NCBI GenBank assembly: GCA_023301395.1
Contig: JALZUY010000222.1
Location: 1-15,096, forward strand
Direction of reading: 5' to 3'
Length of the DNA: 15,096 bases
Source: Nonlabens sp.
GTDB taxonomy: Bacteria; Bacteroidota; Bacteroidia; Flavobacteriales; Flavobacteriaceae
Below, piece by piece: positions 1 through 6,908 of the stretch. A program made the translations under genes and the position numbers. The first letter of the stretch is position 1. Each line of letters opens with the position of its first letter. Below the pieces are notes generated by a model. That model was not told where the DNA came from and made no database searches. It was given only the letters and a program-made list of their open reading frames with translations.

Positions 1-10
1 CTTCCGATCT
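1..10. other. Illumina adapter remnant at the contig edge
   Basis: The window opens with CTTCCGATCT, identical to the 3' end of the standard Illumina adapter. Read on the minus strand it is AGATCGGAAG, the first bases seen on read-through into the 3' adapter. It stays in frame with the cyclase gene only by chance (adding Asp-Arg-Lys), so the true sequence should be taken to start at about base 11. A ten-base match alone could be coincidence, but its position exactly at the edge makes that unlikely. Confidence 0.88.
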
Positions 11-2394
11 AACTCAGCAAGGATATCGCTCAGAACCTGATCTTGCCCCTTCGAGCCTTCTTGCAATTGTTCTCGCAGCGGATAGATATCGGCAAGCATC
101 GAGTAGTCGAAGCGACGGCCAATAACACTGGCAACGCGAAGAACGAGCCGGGAATCGGCGGGTAACGCGTCAATTCGGCTGGTGATGACGCCTTCGATGG
201 ATTCCGGAAAACTGTTGTCTGAGTCGTCGTCAAAGCCATCGAGCGCAAAACACTGACCATCTTCAACGCGGATCTGTTTTGCATCCACAAGCCCTTTTGC
301 AAGTTCTTGCACAAAGAACGGATGCCCTCCTGCTTTCCCTACGATCGAGGACACGACAGCATCGGGCACCGATGATGCGCCAATTGCACGCCCGATCAAT
401 GTTGGGGCAGTGGCTTTGTTGAGTTGACCAAGTTGTAGAAGATCACAAACATCCAGAGTACGGGCAACACTCTCGGGCCATTGCGTTTCTATTGGTCGAC
501 GGGTTAGAACCATAGGTAGTTCGAAGTCTGCACGTAACACGGCGCATACAAGTGCCATTGACGCTGAGTCAAACCAGTGGGTGTCTTCACAGCAGATGAC
601 AATTTGTTGGCTGGAACTCTGCATGCGAAGTATATCAATCACGAGTTCGGCGATTGCGTCCTGGCGTGCCTGTCCGATCAATCCAGCAGTGCTCGCAGAA
701 TCTGGAATATCGAGGTGCGCTATATCGACCAGTAATGGCAACCGAGCTTGGCCATCATGCACGTCCGCCACAAGGCTAGAAAACGCAGAGACGCGAGCGT
801 TTGCAGTGGCATCTGGCGCGAGCCCTGCCAGCTTCTCAAAGAACCGCGGCCATGCATGATAGGCCGCATTACGATTGATTGATTGACCCGTACAGGGCAG
901 ACAAACGCCGCCCTTACGCCTCACGTAATTTTGGAATTCCTGCAATAGAGTGGATTTGCCAATGCCGGCTTCACCTTCAATGATGATGCCCCTGGCAGAG
1001 TCTGGGATAGAGCATCTATCGATAAATGCGTGCAGCATCTGTAACTCGTCGTAGCGGCCGAGCAACCCAGCGGAATGGGTATCGTCCCGGGGCCCGCTTC
1101 CAGAATAGACCTGATTCAGGACTAGTGGCTTGTCGAAACCTCGGAGCTTGATGATTCCAGAAGTTGTAAAGTTACATCCCGTTGTCGAGGCGGTTCTGCT
1201 GGATTCGTCGCACACCACCGAGCCATCAGCGCTCTGCATGATGCGCGCCGCCTTATTCACCGCGCTGCCAACGACCGCGTACTCCCGGCGAGTCGGGTTA
1301 CCGCGATACCCGCAAAACACTCGACCGCGAGCAACGCCAACGGATCCATCTGCACCCGTCTTCTTAAGGATGGTGTTCAGGGCAAGTGCAGAGGTTAATG
1401 ATCGATCAACGTCATCTTCATAGCTCTCACCAGCAAGACCCCAGCACGCGAGCATTGTGTGCTGGCCATGCTCAATGGCGAATTGCAGAATGCTGCCACC
1501 GGTCGAGAAGACCGACTCCTGGATCAGTCGAATTCGCTCATCCAGTCTGCCGTCGACAGACGGCGATTCATCTGCTGCACCCAGGTTAGTAAAAACGATC
1601 TGCACTCGACGAAACTCTGACAGCCAACGGTCTCCAGAAACATCCGTATCGTGCACAACACTCGGCAGGAACGATTGCAGAACGTTCGAGTTCAGTGTGT
1701 ACTCGATAGGCGGTGTTGTAGGGTCACTCAAAGCCGCGTCGGCCGCGTCGACCGGATCGGTTAGCCGCACCTCGACACAGAAACCTTCGGCCGTCGCAAC
1801 CACATCCTCAACGTGAACCGCAACCTCAGCAGATAACAACACTCCGGAAACGGGTGCGCGATCTTCGGCCTGCTGCGCTCTACAGACAGCCTCTCCGCCT
1901 AGCAGGTAGCAATAGCGTTCGCTGGTGCCGCCCGTAATTGTGCGCCAGATAAAACCGCTGCCGATTCCCATTCGCAGCTGCAGGGGTTGTGAATGGGCTG
2001 TCTGGAGTTTTTGCCATTGCGCCTGAATATCGCTGGCGCAGGCAACGGCTGCCTGCACATTGCCGTCTAACTTACGCTCTGGGTTATCCCAGACGGCCAG
2101 GATATTGTCGCCAGCAAACTGTTCAACCTCACCACCATGACGCTGGATACCAGCAATCAGGGGGTCAAACACCTCAGTCAGATGACGCGCCAGGTCTTCT
2201 GCGCCATAGGACTGCGAGGCACCCAATCTTTCGGCCAGAGCCGAAGAGCCAGACACATCGATACTCAGAACGGCACCCGTCGATCGCCACTGTTTGGGAT
2301 GGACCTTCGATAAACCGTTGAGACTGGCAATCAGTGCCGGTGCTAGAAGTGCAACCGAGGGCGTATCCTGAGCTGCCGAACGGCGGGAGTTCAT
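1..2394 (-). CDS. sAC-like class III nucleotidyl cyclase (two CHD domains) with AAA ATPase domain, C-terminus missing
   Basis: The reading frame is open from ATG at 2394 to the window edge (798 codons, the last three or so from adapter). Predicted to make cyclic nucleotide from NTP in the cytoplasm. First cyclase domain, about residues 39-200, has LSIDVSG (Asp46) and FAGDNILAVW (Asp96), the two metal-binding aspartates. Second domain, about 260-400, has GVARGRVFCG, RREYAVVG and VNKAARIM (Asn380, Arg384), the transition-state pair; its own metal aspartates are lost, so the two halves should form one composite site. A P-loop, GEAGIGKST (474-482), and a Walker B-like CCEDTHW (601-607) follow, typical of AAA_16 ATPases. 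This order matches mammalian soluble adenylyl cyclase and bacterial relatives. At the usual adenine-recognition positions I see His and Ala rather than Lys and Thr (alignment from memory). An upstream GTG at 2421 with GGGAGG nine bases before it is an equally good start. The missing end probably carries TPR-like repeats. Confidence 0.85.
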   Translation of the reverse strand, partial: MNSRRSAAQDTPSVALLAPALIASLNGLSKVHPKQWRSTGAVLSIDVSGSSALAERLGASQSYGAEDLARHLTEVFDPLIAGIQRHGGEVEQFAGDNILAVWDNPERKLDGNVQAAVACASDIQAQWQKLQTAHSQPLQLRMGIGSGFIWRTITGGTSERYCYLLGGEAVCRAQQAEDRAPVSGVLLSAEVAVHVEDVVATAEGFCVEVRLTDPVDAADAALSDPTTPPIEYTLNSNVLQSFLPSVVHDTDVSGDRWLSEFRRVQIVFTNLGAADESPSVDGRLDERIRLIQESVFSTGGSILQFAIEHGQHTMLACWGLAGESYEDDVDRSLTSALALNTILKKTGADGSVGVARGRVFCGYRGNPTRREYAVVGSAVNKAARIMQSADGSVVCDESSRTASTTGCNFTTSGIIKLRGFDKPLVLNQVYSGSGPRDDTHSAGLLGRYDELQMLHAFIDRCSIPDSARGIIIEGEAGIGKSTLLQEFQNYVRRKGGVCLPCTGQSINRNAAYHAWPRFFEKLAGLAPDATANARVSAFSSLVADVHDGQARLPLLVDIAHLDIPDSASTAGLIGQARQDAIAELVIDILRMQSSSQQIVICCEDTHWFDSASMALVCAVLRADFELPMVLTRRPIETQWPESVARTLDVCDLLQLGQLNKATAPTLIGRAIGASSVPDAVVSSIVGKAGGHPFFVQELAKGLVDAKQIRVEDGQCFALDGFDDDSDNSFPESIEGVITSRIDALPADSRLVLRVASVIGRRFDYSMLADIYPLREQLQEGSKGQDQVLSDILAELDRK

Positions 2395-2430
2395 TGGGCC
2401 TTCTGAGACAGTGTGTTGCACTCGATCGAA

Positions 2431-2436
2431 CCTCCC
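2431..2436 (-). promoter_or_regulatory. Shine-Dalgarno GGGAGG favouring an upstream GTG start for the cyclase
   Basis: On the minus strand GGGAGG lies nine bases before an in-frame GTG at 2421-2419, giving a product nine residues longer than the ATG at 2394. The ATG has only AGAAGG four bases upstream, a tight spacing. No in-frame stop lies between the two; the first upstream stop is TAG just beyond the Shine-Dalgarno sequence. The GTG is therefore a strong alternative start. Confidence 0.5.
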
Positions 2437-2662
2437 AAGCTAACTATTGCGCATCGGTTAATTTAGTCTGCTTTCAGCTGCGGCGCTAGCCATTCTTTAG
2501 GCTAACCAACTGATTAACATTGAGTAAATCAGTACGACCTGCACCAGCGGGGCTGGTCCAATGCTATCGGTAGGTTCAGATCAAACTGATGCACTGTGGG
2601 TCTACCTATGAAGTTTGCTCGTTGGGGTGATATCGTCGATGGCAGCACAAGGTCTCTCCTTG

Positions 2663-2676
2663 AATACAGTTGTATT
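2663..2676. promoter_or_regulatory. 14-bp dyad, possible operator
   Basis: AATACAGTTGTATT has two perfect 6-bp arms around a 2-bp centre. It lies 44 bp upstream of the GTG start of the regulator-like gene, where a repressor or autoregulator could bind. A function is inferred only from symmetry and position. Confidence 0.3.
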
Positions 2677-2702
2677 GAGGTCACTTCGTGTAAAGCTAGT
2701 GG

Positions 2703-2720
2703 GTACAGGTACAGGTACAG
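2703..2720 (+). repeat. Three tandem copies of GTACAG touching a GTG start codon
   Basis: The hexamer GTACAG occurs three times in a row and ends exactly at the GTG start (2721). A stop codon (TAG, 2697-2699) lies in the same frame just upstream, so the repeat is not in an N-terminal extension with a usual start codon. Each copy contributes an AGG that could act as a weak ribosome binding core. Copy-number change would alter leader length without changing the protein. Confidence 0.7.
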
Positions 2721-3305
2721 GTGAGCGACGAGTCGGAAATTATTCAGAGTGTGTATGCCGTAGCCGTTGAGCCGGAGCGCTACGACGACCTGGTGACAAA
2801 CTGGGTCGCCAAGCTCAGTGCAGCACTGTTTGCCTATCAGGATAATCCCCAAGACTCAGAATCGGCGGCCCTAAATGACCATGTTGCGCGAGCGACAAAA
2901 GTTATTTCCCTGTTAGCGGCTTCTCAAGAAGATGACGCGCCGAATGAGGCTCTTTCTGCAGCGCGAGCACACCCGGAAGCACAGCCTGTGATGCGTGTTG
3001 ATCACAACGGCGAACTGACCTCGTGTAATTCTTCCGCGACTCAAGCTTATGGGGTGAGGGCCGGAGACAAAATACTTGATCTGCCCTTTGATGCCGCTGC
3101 GCAGCGAACCATACATGCGCTTGCTGTCAAGCTGATCCGCGAGCAAGCCGGTGCAGCGCCGGCTAGGTTGTCTCGGGCAAACATCAGTAAAGCGCCGTCC
3201 ACCAGCTTGGTTCATGCGGTGCATAAGGACAGCGGGCAGACCCTGTATATTATGAGCTGTATATTATCGTATTATCGGTCCCTGCTTTTGGGAGTTCCGA
3301 ACTAA
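2721..3305 (+). pseudogene. LuxR-type regulator, N-terminal sensory part only; frameshifted and truncated
   Basis: The frame opens at GTG 2721 and ends at TAA 3303-3305, giving 194 residues. The N-terminal helix (IIQSVYAVAVEPERYDDLV) and the PAS-like stretch around VMRVDHNGELTSCNSSA resemble the sensory half of PAS-LuxR regulators, which normally continue to a helix-turn-helix of the LuxR type. None is present here. The last 20 or so residues look unnatural and are read through an AT-rich patch (3244-3280) with a 10-bp direct repeat. In another frame, 3304-3375, the sequence reads LEEIFACLSLADEKQA, similar to the linker just before the helix-turn-helix of such regulators. I infer at least one frameshift (real or sequencing error) and loss of the C-terminus at the chimeric joint. 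Its divergence from the cyclase gene suggests, without proof, that it regulates it. Confidence 0.55.
3244..3267 (+). repeat. 10-bp direct repeat inside the broken regulator
   Basis: TGTATATTAT occurs at 3244-3253 and again at 3258-3267, a period of 14 bp. Fourteen is not a multiple of three, so gain of one unit would shift the frame. Skipping one 14-base unit gives the more natural reading TLYIIVLSVPAFGSSELTA. This is the likeliest point of frame loss in the regulator. Confidence 0.6.
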
Positions 3306-3421
3306 CGGCGTCATTTTCGAGTGCTTGGAAGAGATTTTCGCGTGTCTATCCTTGGCTGACGAAAAGCAGGCAAGATAGGCACGAAAACAGAGGTTTATGC
3401 ACACTCCCAGTTATTTCAGGA
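3306..3421. other. Chimeric joint between GC-rich and AT-rich DNA
   Basis: Base composition, codon use and apparent taxonomy change within this stretch. To the left is a proteobacterial regulator cut short. To the right the flavobacterial exporter begins in mid-protein, and its frame remains open upstream of the first ATG (VISG is encoded just before it), as expected for an interrupted gene. The exact joint cannot be set by eye; about 3,370-3,405 is the best guess. Confidence 0.75.
3341..3383. repeat. Long stem-loop at the joint, no T-tract
   Basis: Bases 3341-3354 pair with 3371-3383: thirteen pairs including one G-U, with a single bulged C at 3351 and a 16-base loop. No run of T follows on either side, so it is a poor intrinsic terminator. 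It lies within the transition between the two DNA types and may mark the template switch. Confidence 0.6.
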
Positions 3422-5173
3422 ATGCCTTACATAAGGACGCTAAATTCTCAAAATATTGTAGATGAGATAGGCTTGTTCCTAGTATTGGCCTTATTGATAA
3501 CATCAGCAATATTCTTTTTCTTTTTTAGATCATGGAGAGCAACGTTTATATCTATAGTGACTGTAGTTATAGGAGTTATGTGGGCTTTTGGGTTCTTAGG
3601 CTTATTCAATTTTGAAATCACCGTTCTTACAGCATTAATACCACCATTGATTATTGTAATAGGAATACCTAATTGCATTTTCTTAATCAACAAATACCAG
3701 CAAGAAATTAAAGAACATGGCAATCAAGCTAAGTCTTTACAACGCGTTATCACTAAAGTAGGTAATGCTACTTTAATGACTAACCTCACTACAGCTAGTG
3801 GATTTGCAACATTTATATTTACAGACAGTACACTTTTAAGTGAGTTTGGTATTGTTGCATCCATTTGTATTGTTTCTATTTTCCTACTGAGTTTGATGAT
3901 TATACCTATCATCTACAGCTATTTGCCTGTTCCCAAAGATAGACATCTAGAACATTTAAGAAAACGCTGGATAGGTACTTTTGTAGACTGGACAGAGCGC
4001 ATGGTAAGAGAGAATCGTATTGCCATTTATATTGCCAGCCTTGCTGTTTTAGTTTTTTCAATCATTGGAATGTACCAGATTAGAGTATCGGGAAGTCTTA
4101 TTGAGGACATGCCTAAATCAATGCAATTCTATAAAGACATTAAGTTCTTTGAAGATAGTTTTGATGGAATAATGCCGCTTGAAATCGTGGTAAACACAAA
4201 AAGTAAGAAAGGTGTTTCAAAAGCAAAAACTCTTAAAAAGCTAGACAAACTAGAAAATCATATTATAGAAACACCAGAACTTTCTAGACCTATGTCTATA
4301 GTAAGTATTGTAAAATATACCAAACAAGCTTTTTATGGCGGTGATCCAGAATTCTATGACTTACCTACGACTTATGAACGTGTAGGGATTTCAACTCTAC
4401 TAGATGATAGTGGTGGAGATGCGATGCTCATGAAGAGCTATGTAGATAGCACCGGACAATATGCTCGCATCACTACATTCATGAAAGACATGGGAACCGA
4501 TCGCATGAAACGTGTAGAAGAAGATTTACGTGCAGAGATTGACAAAGTATTCCCTAGTGATAAGTATGAAGTGATTCTTACTGGTAAAGCGCTCGTTTTT
4601 CAAAAAGGAACAAATTACCTCATTAACAACCTAGTTTTATCACTTACTCTCGCCATTATCCTCATTGCTTTGTTTATGGCGTGGATGTTCAAATCAGTAC
4701 GCATGATTTTAGTATCATTAGTACCTAATATTTTACCACTTATCATTACAGCAGGATTAATGGGATATCTAGGAGTGCCCATTAAACCTTCTACCATTCT
4801 GGTATTCTCTATTGCTTTTGGTATATCAGTAGATGATACAATTCACTTTCTAGCAAAATACCGTCAAGAGTTAATCGCAAACAAATGGCGCGTAAAACGT
4901 TCTGTTTATGGTGCATTAAGAGAAACAGGAGTAAGCATGTTCTATACTTCTATTGTTCTGTTTTTTGGGTTCTCAACCTTCACAGTTTCTAGTTTTGGCG
5001 GAACGGTTGCCTTAGGAGCTTTAGTAAGTGCTACATTATTATTTGCCATGCTTTCTAATTTATTACTGCTTCCTAGTATGCTTCTATCTTTAGAAAAAAG
5101 CATTGCAAATGAGCAAACATTTAAAAAACCAAGGATTCCTATCATCCATAAAGATGAAGATGAGCATGAATAA
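3422..5173 (+). CDS. RND/MMPL-type efflux transporter, N-terminus missing
   Basis: An inner-membrane transporter of the MMPL/RND superfamily found in flavobacteria. The visible 583 residues start with SGMPYIRTLN just before the second transmembrane helix, so helix 1 and the first extracytoplasmic loop (about 200 residues in full-length relatives) are absent. The first ATG at 3422 is an internal Met, not a start. Present are the helix 2-6 bundle, the second large loop (about residues 215-400) and the helix 8-12 bundle with GISVDDTIHFL (near 467), the conserved acidic motif of the proton path. The tail, KDEDEHE, is charged and cytoplasmic. The substrate is unknown; relatives include hydrophobic-molecule exporters and putative lipid or hopanoid transporters. 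The truncation coincides with the change in DNA type at the joint and is probably an assembly artefact, not a genuine pseudogene. Confidence 0.85.
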   Translation: MPYIRTLNSQNIVDEIGLFLVLALLITSAIFFFFFRSWRATFISIVTVVIGVMWAFGFLGLFNFEITVLTALIPPLIIVIGIPNCIFLINKYQQEIKEHGNQAKSLQRVITKVGNATLMTNLTTASGFATFIFTDSTLLSEFGIVASICIVSIFLLSLMIIPIIYSYLPVPKDRHLEHLRKRWIGTFVDWTERMVRENRIAIYIASLAVLVFSIIGMYQIRVSGSLIEDMPKSMQFYKDIKFFEDSFDGIMPLEIVVNTKSKKGVSKAKTLKKLDKLENHIIETPELSRPMSIVSIVKYTKQAFYGGDPEFYDLPTTYERVGISTLLDDSGGDAMLMKSYVDSTGQYARITTFMKDMGTDRMKRVEEDLRAEIDKVFPSDKYEVILTGKALVFQKGTNYLINNLVLSLTLAIILIALFMAWMFKSVRMILVSLVPNILPLIITAGLMGYLGVPIKPSTILVFSIAFGISVDDTIHFLAKYRQELIANKWRVKRSVYGALRETGVSMFYTSIVLFFGFSTFTVSSFGGTVALGALVSATLLFAMLSNLLLLPSMLLSLEKSIANEQTFKKPRIPIIHKDEDEHE

Positions 5174-5226
5174 GGTTTAAATCTGCTTTTGCAAAAACAT
5201 ATCTACAACAATCCCTTTGATAATCA

Positions 5227-5257
5227 TTGGCATTCCATGCCATAAAAATTATATTTG
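5227..5257 (+). promoter_or_regulatory. Bacteroidetes-type promoter of asnS
   Basis: TATATTTG at 5250-5257 is a perfect match to the -7 consensus TAnnTTTG. A TTG at 5227-5229 lies 20 bases upstream as the -33 element. Transcription would begin near 5263, some 15 bases before the ATG at 5278, so the upstream in-frame TTG at 5227 cannot be the translation start from this promoter. Confidence 0.65.
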
Positions 5258-5277
5258 CTACTCTTAAAAAATTGAGG

Positions 5278-6732
5278 ATGCAACATCAAAGAATAGCCAA
5301 ATTATTGCAAGCCGAACCTAGTATGCAGGAGATTACTGTGAAAGGTTGGGTACGTAGTTTTAGAAACGGTCGATTTATCGCTCTTAATGACGGCTCTACC
5401 ATACATAATTTACAGTGCGTTATTGAATCAGAAAATCATGAAAGTGATGTTCTAGAAGAGATTAATGTCGCAGCCGCCATAGCCATAACTGGAACACTAG
5501 TAGAAAGTGAAGGAAGTGGACAGCGCGTAGAATTACAAGCTAAAAAAGTAATTATACTAGGAAAAGCAAATCCTGAAGAAGTAGCCAAAACAATTCTATC
5601 ACCTAAACGCCACAAACTTGAAACACTGCGTGAACAAGCGCATTTAAGAGTACGTACAAACACATTTGGCGCAGTAATGCGAGTGCGTGCTGCATTATCA
5701 TTTGCAGTACACAAGTACTTTCAAGAAAACGGCTTCTATCAAGCACACACACCTATTTTAACAGGTAGTGATGCTGAAGGTGCCGGAGAGATGTTCCGTG
5801 TATCAACACTGGACCCTAAAAATCCACCACTTGATGAGGAAGGAAATATAGATTACAAACAGGATTTCTTTGAAAAAGAATCTAACCTTACCGTTTCTGG
5901 ACAATTAGAGGCTGAGACTTATGCGATGGGACTAGGACAGGTTTACACCTTTGGACCTACATTCCGTGCTGAGAATTCAAACACTTCAAGACACCTTGCA
6001 GAGTTCTGGATGATTGAACCTGAGGTAGCATTTAATGATCTTGATGCAAACATGGATCTTTCTGAGGATTTCATAAAATCAGTTGTAAAATATGCTCTTG
6101 ACAACTGTAAAGATGATCTTGAGTTTCTTGAAAACAGGTTAATTCAAGAAGATAAAAGTAAACCACAAGCTGATCGCAGCCCAATGGAATTGCGCGATAA
6201 ACTAGACTTTATTCTTAAGAACAACTTTAAACGAGTTTCTTATACTGAGGCAATTGATATTTTAAAAAGCTCTAAACCTAATAAGAAGAAGAAATTCAAA
6301 TACATCATTGAAGAATGGGGCGCAGACCTACAGAGTGAGCACGAGCGTTACCTGGTTGAAAAACACTTTGAATGTCCAGTAATCCTTTTTGATTACCCGG
6401 CAAATATTAAAGCATTTTACATGAGATTGAACGATCCAGATAATGAAGGTCGTGAAACAGTAAGGGCTATGGATATCTTATTTCCAGGAATAGGAGAAAT
6501 CATAGGTGGATCACAGCGTGAGGAACGTTATGATGTATTAAAAGAAAAAATGGACACGATGGGAATCCCTGAAGAGGAACTATGGTGGTATTTAGAAACG
6601 CGCAAATTCGGTAGTGTAACGCACAGTGGTTTTGGACTCGGGTTTGAAAGACTTGTAATGTTTGTTACAGGAATGGGTAACATAAGAGATGTAATTCCTT
6701 ATCCACGTACACCAGGAAGTGCGGAATTCTAG
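5278..6732 (+). CDS. asnS: Asparaginyl-tRNA synthetase
   Basis: Charges tRNA-Asn with asparagine in the cytoplasm; class IIb synthetase. The N-terminal OB-fold (about residues 1-110, ITVKGWVRSFRNGRFIALND) binds the anticodon. The catalytic core follows with motif 2 (FGPTFRAENSNTSRHLAEFW) and motif 3 (GFGLGFERLVMFVTG), and the protein ends IRDVIPYPRTPGSAEF, as is normal for the family. Length is 484 residues, slightly above the E. coli enzyme, in line with Bacteroidetes proteins. I choose the ATG at 5278 because homologues begin near the sequence RIAKLLQAEPSMQEI and the promoter lies downstream of the longer TTG start. Having asnS argues for direct asparaginylation of tRNA-Asn. It is transcribed alone and closed by the terminator at 6749-6786. 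Confidence 0.97.
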   Translation: MQHQRIAKLLQAEPSMQEITVKGWVRSFRNGRFIALNDGSTIHNLQCVIESENHESDVLEEINVAAAIAITGTLVESEGSGQRVELQAKKVIILGKANPEEVAKTILSPKRHKLETLREQAHLRVRTNTFGAVMRVRAALSFAVHKYFQENGFYQAHTPILTGSDAEGAGEMFRVSTLDPKNPPLDEEGNIDYKQDFFEKESNLTVSGQLEAETYAMGLGQVYTFGPTFRAENSNTSRHLAEFWMIEPEVAFNDLDANMDLSEDFIKSVVKYALDNCKDDLEFLENRLIQEDKSKPQADRSPMELRDKLDFILKNNFKRVSYTEAIDILKSSKPNKKKKFKYIIEEWGADLQSEHERYLVEKHFECPVILFDYPANIKAFYMRLNDPDNEGRETVRAMDILFPGIGEIIGGSQREERYDVLKEKMDTMGIPEEELWWYLETRKFGSVTHSGFGLGFERLVMFVTGMGNIRDVIPYPRTPGSAEF

Positions 6733-6748
6733 ACTTTACTAAAACCTC

Positions 6749-6786
6749 AAAAATCCCAAAATCAATCTTATGATTTTGGGGTTTTT
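6749..6786 (+). terminator. Strong intrinsic terminator after asnS
   Basis: Left arm 6749-6764 and right arm 6771-6786 form a 16-bp stem (one G-U pair) with a 6-base loop. The core is CCCAAAATCA / TGATTTTGGG, with an A-run on one side and a T-run on the other, so it could work in both directions. It separates asnS from rpoN. Confidence 0.9.
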
Positions 6787-6908
6787 AGTTTTAAACTCAT
6801 CGTTATATTAGTATTAGTTTATATTTAATAGTCACAACGGCTTATATAAATCGGGCTTTTGTTATTTTTACTGATGTGATCATATTTCACATTGCAATCA
6901 TCAATTCC

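Larger units (their letters stand above)
2422..2720. other. Divergent intergenic region between cyclase and regulator
   Basis: About 300 bp separates the two divergent genes and should hold both promoters. I see no confident sigma-70 boxes and no credible ORF. Visible structure: a small hairpin ACCAGC-GGG-GCTGGT at 2543-2557 with no T-run, a 14-bp dyad at 2663-2676, and a triple GTACAG repeat at 2703-2720 that abuts the GTG start of the regulator. Confidence 0.6.

Noticed and set aside
30..314. A 94-codon minus-strand open frame
   Set aside because: It is out of frame with the cyclase-ATPase gene, which covers the same bases with conserved sequence.
581..2321. Five overlapping plus-strand open frames in the left region
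   Set aside because: They lie antisense to the continuous cyclase-ATPase frame, which has clear family motifs throughout. Their products are low-complexity and unlike known proteins.
2529..2852. A 107-codon minus-strand frame in the divergent intergenic region
   Set aside because: It has no recognisable motif, overlaps the regulator start on the other strand, and spans the tandem repeat as repeated Leu-Tyr, as expected for chance.
1..3421. Genomic island acquired by the flavobacterium
   Set aside because: There is no integrase, attachment site or flanking repeat, a truncated gene lies on each side of the joint, and adapter sequence lies at the edge. A chimera explains this more simply.
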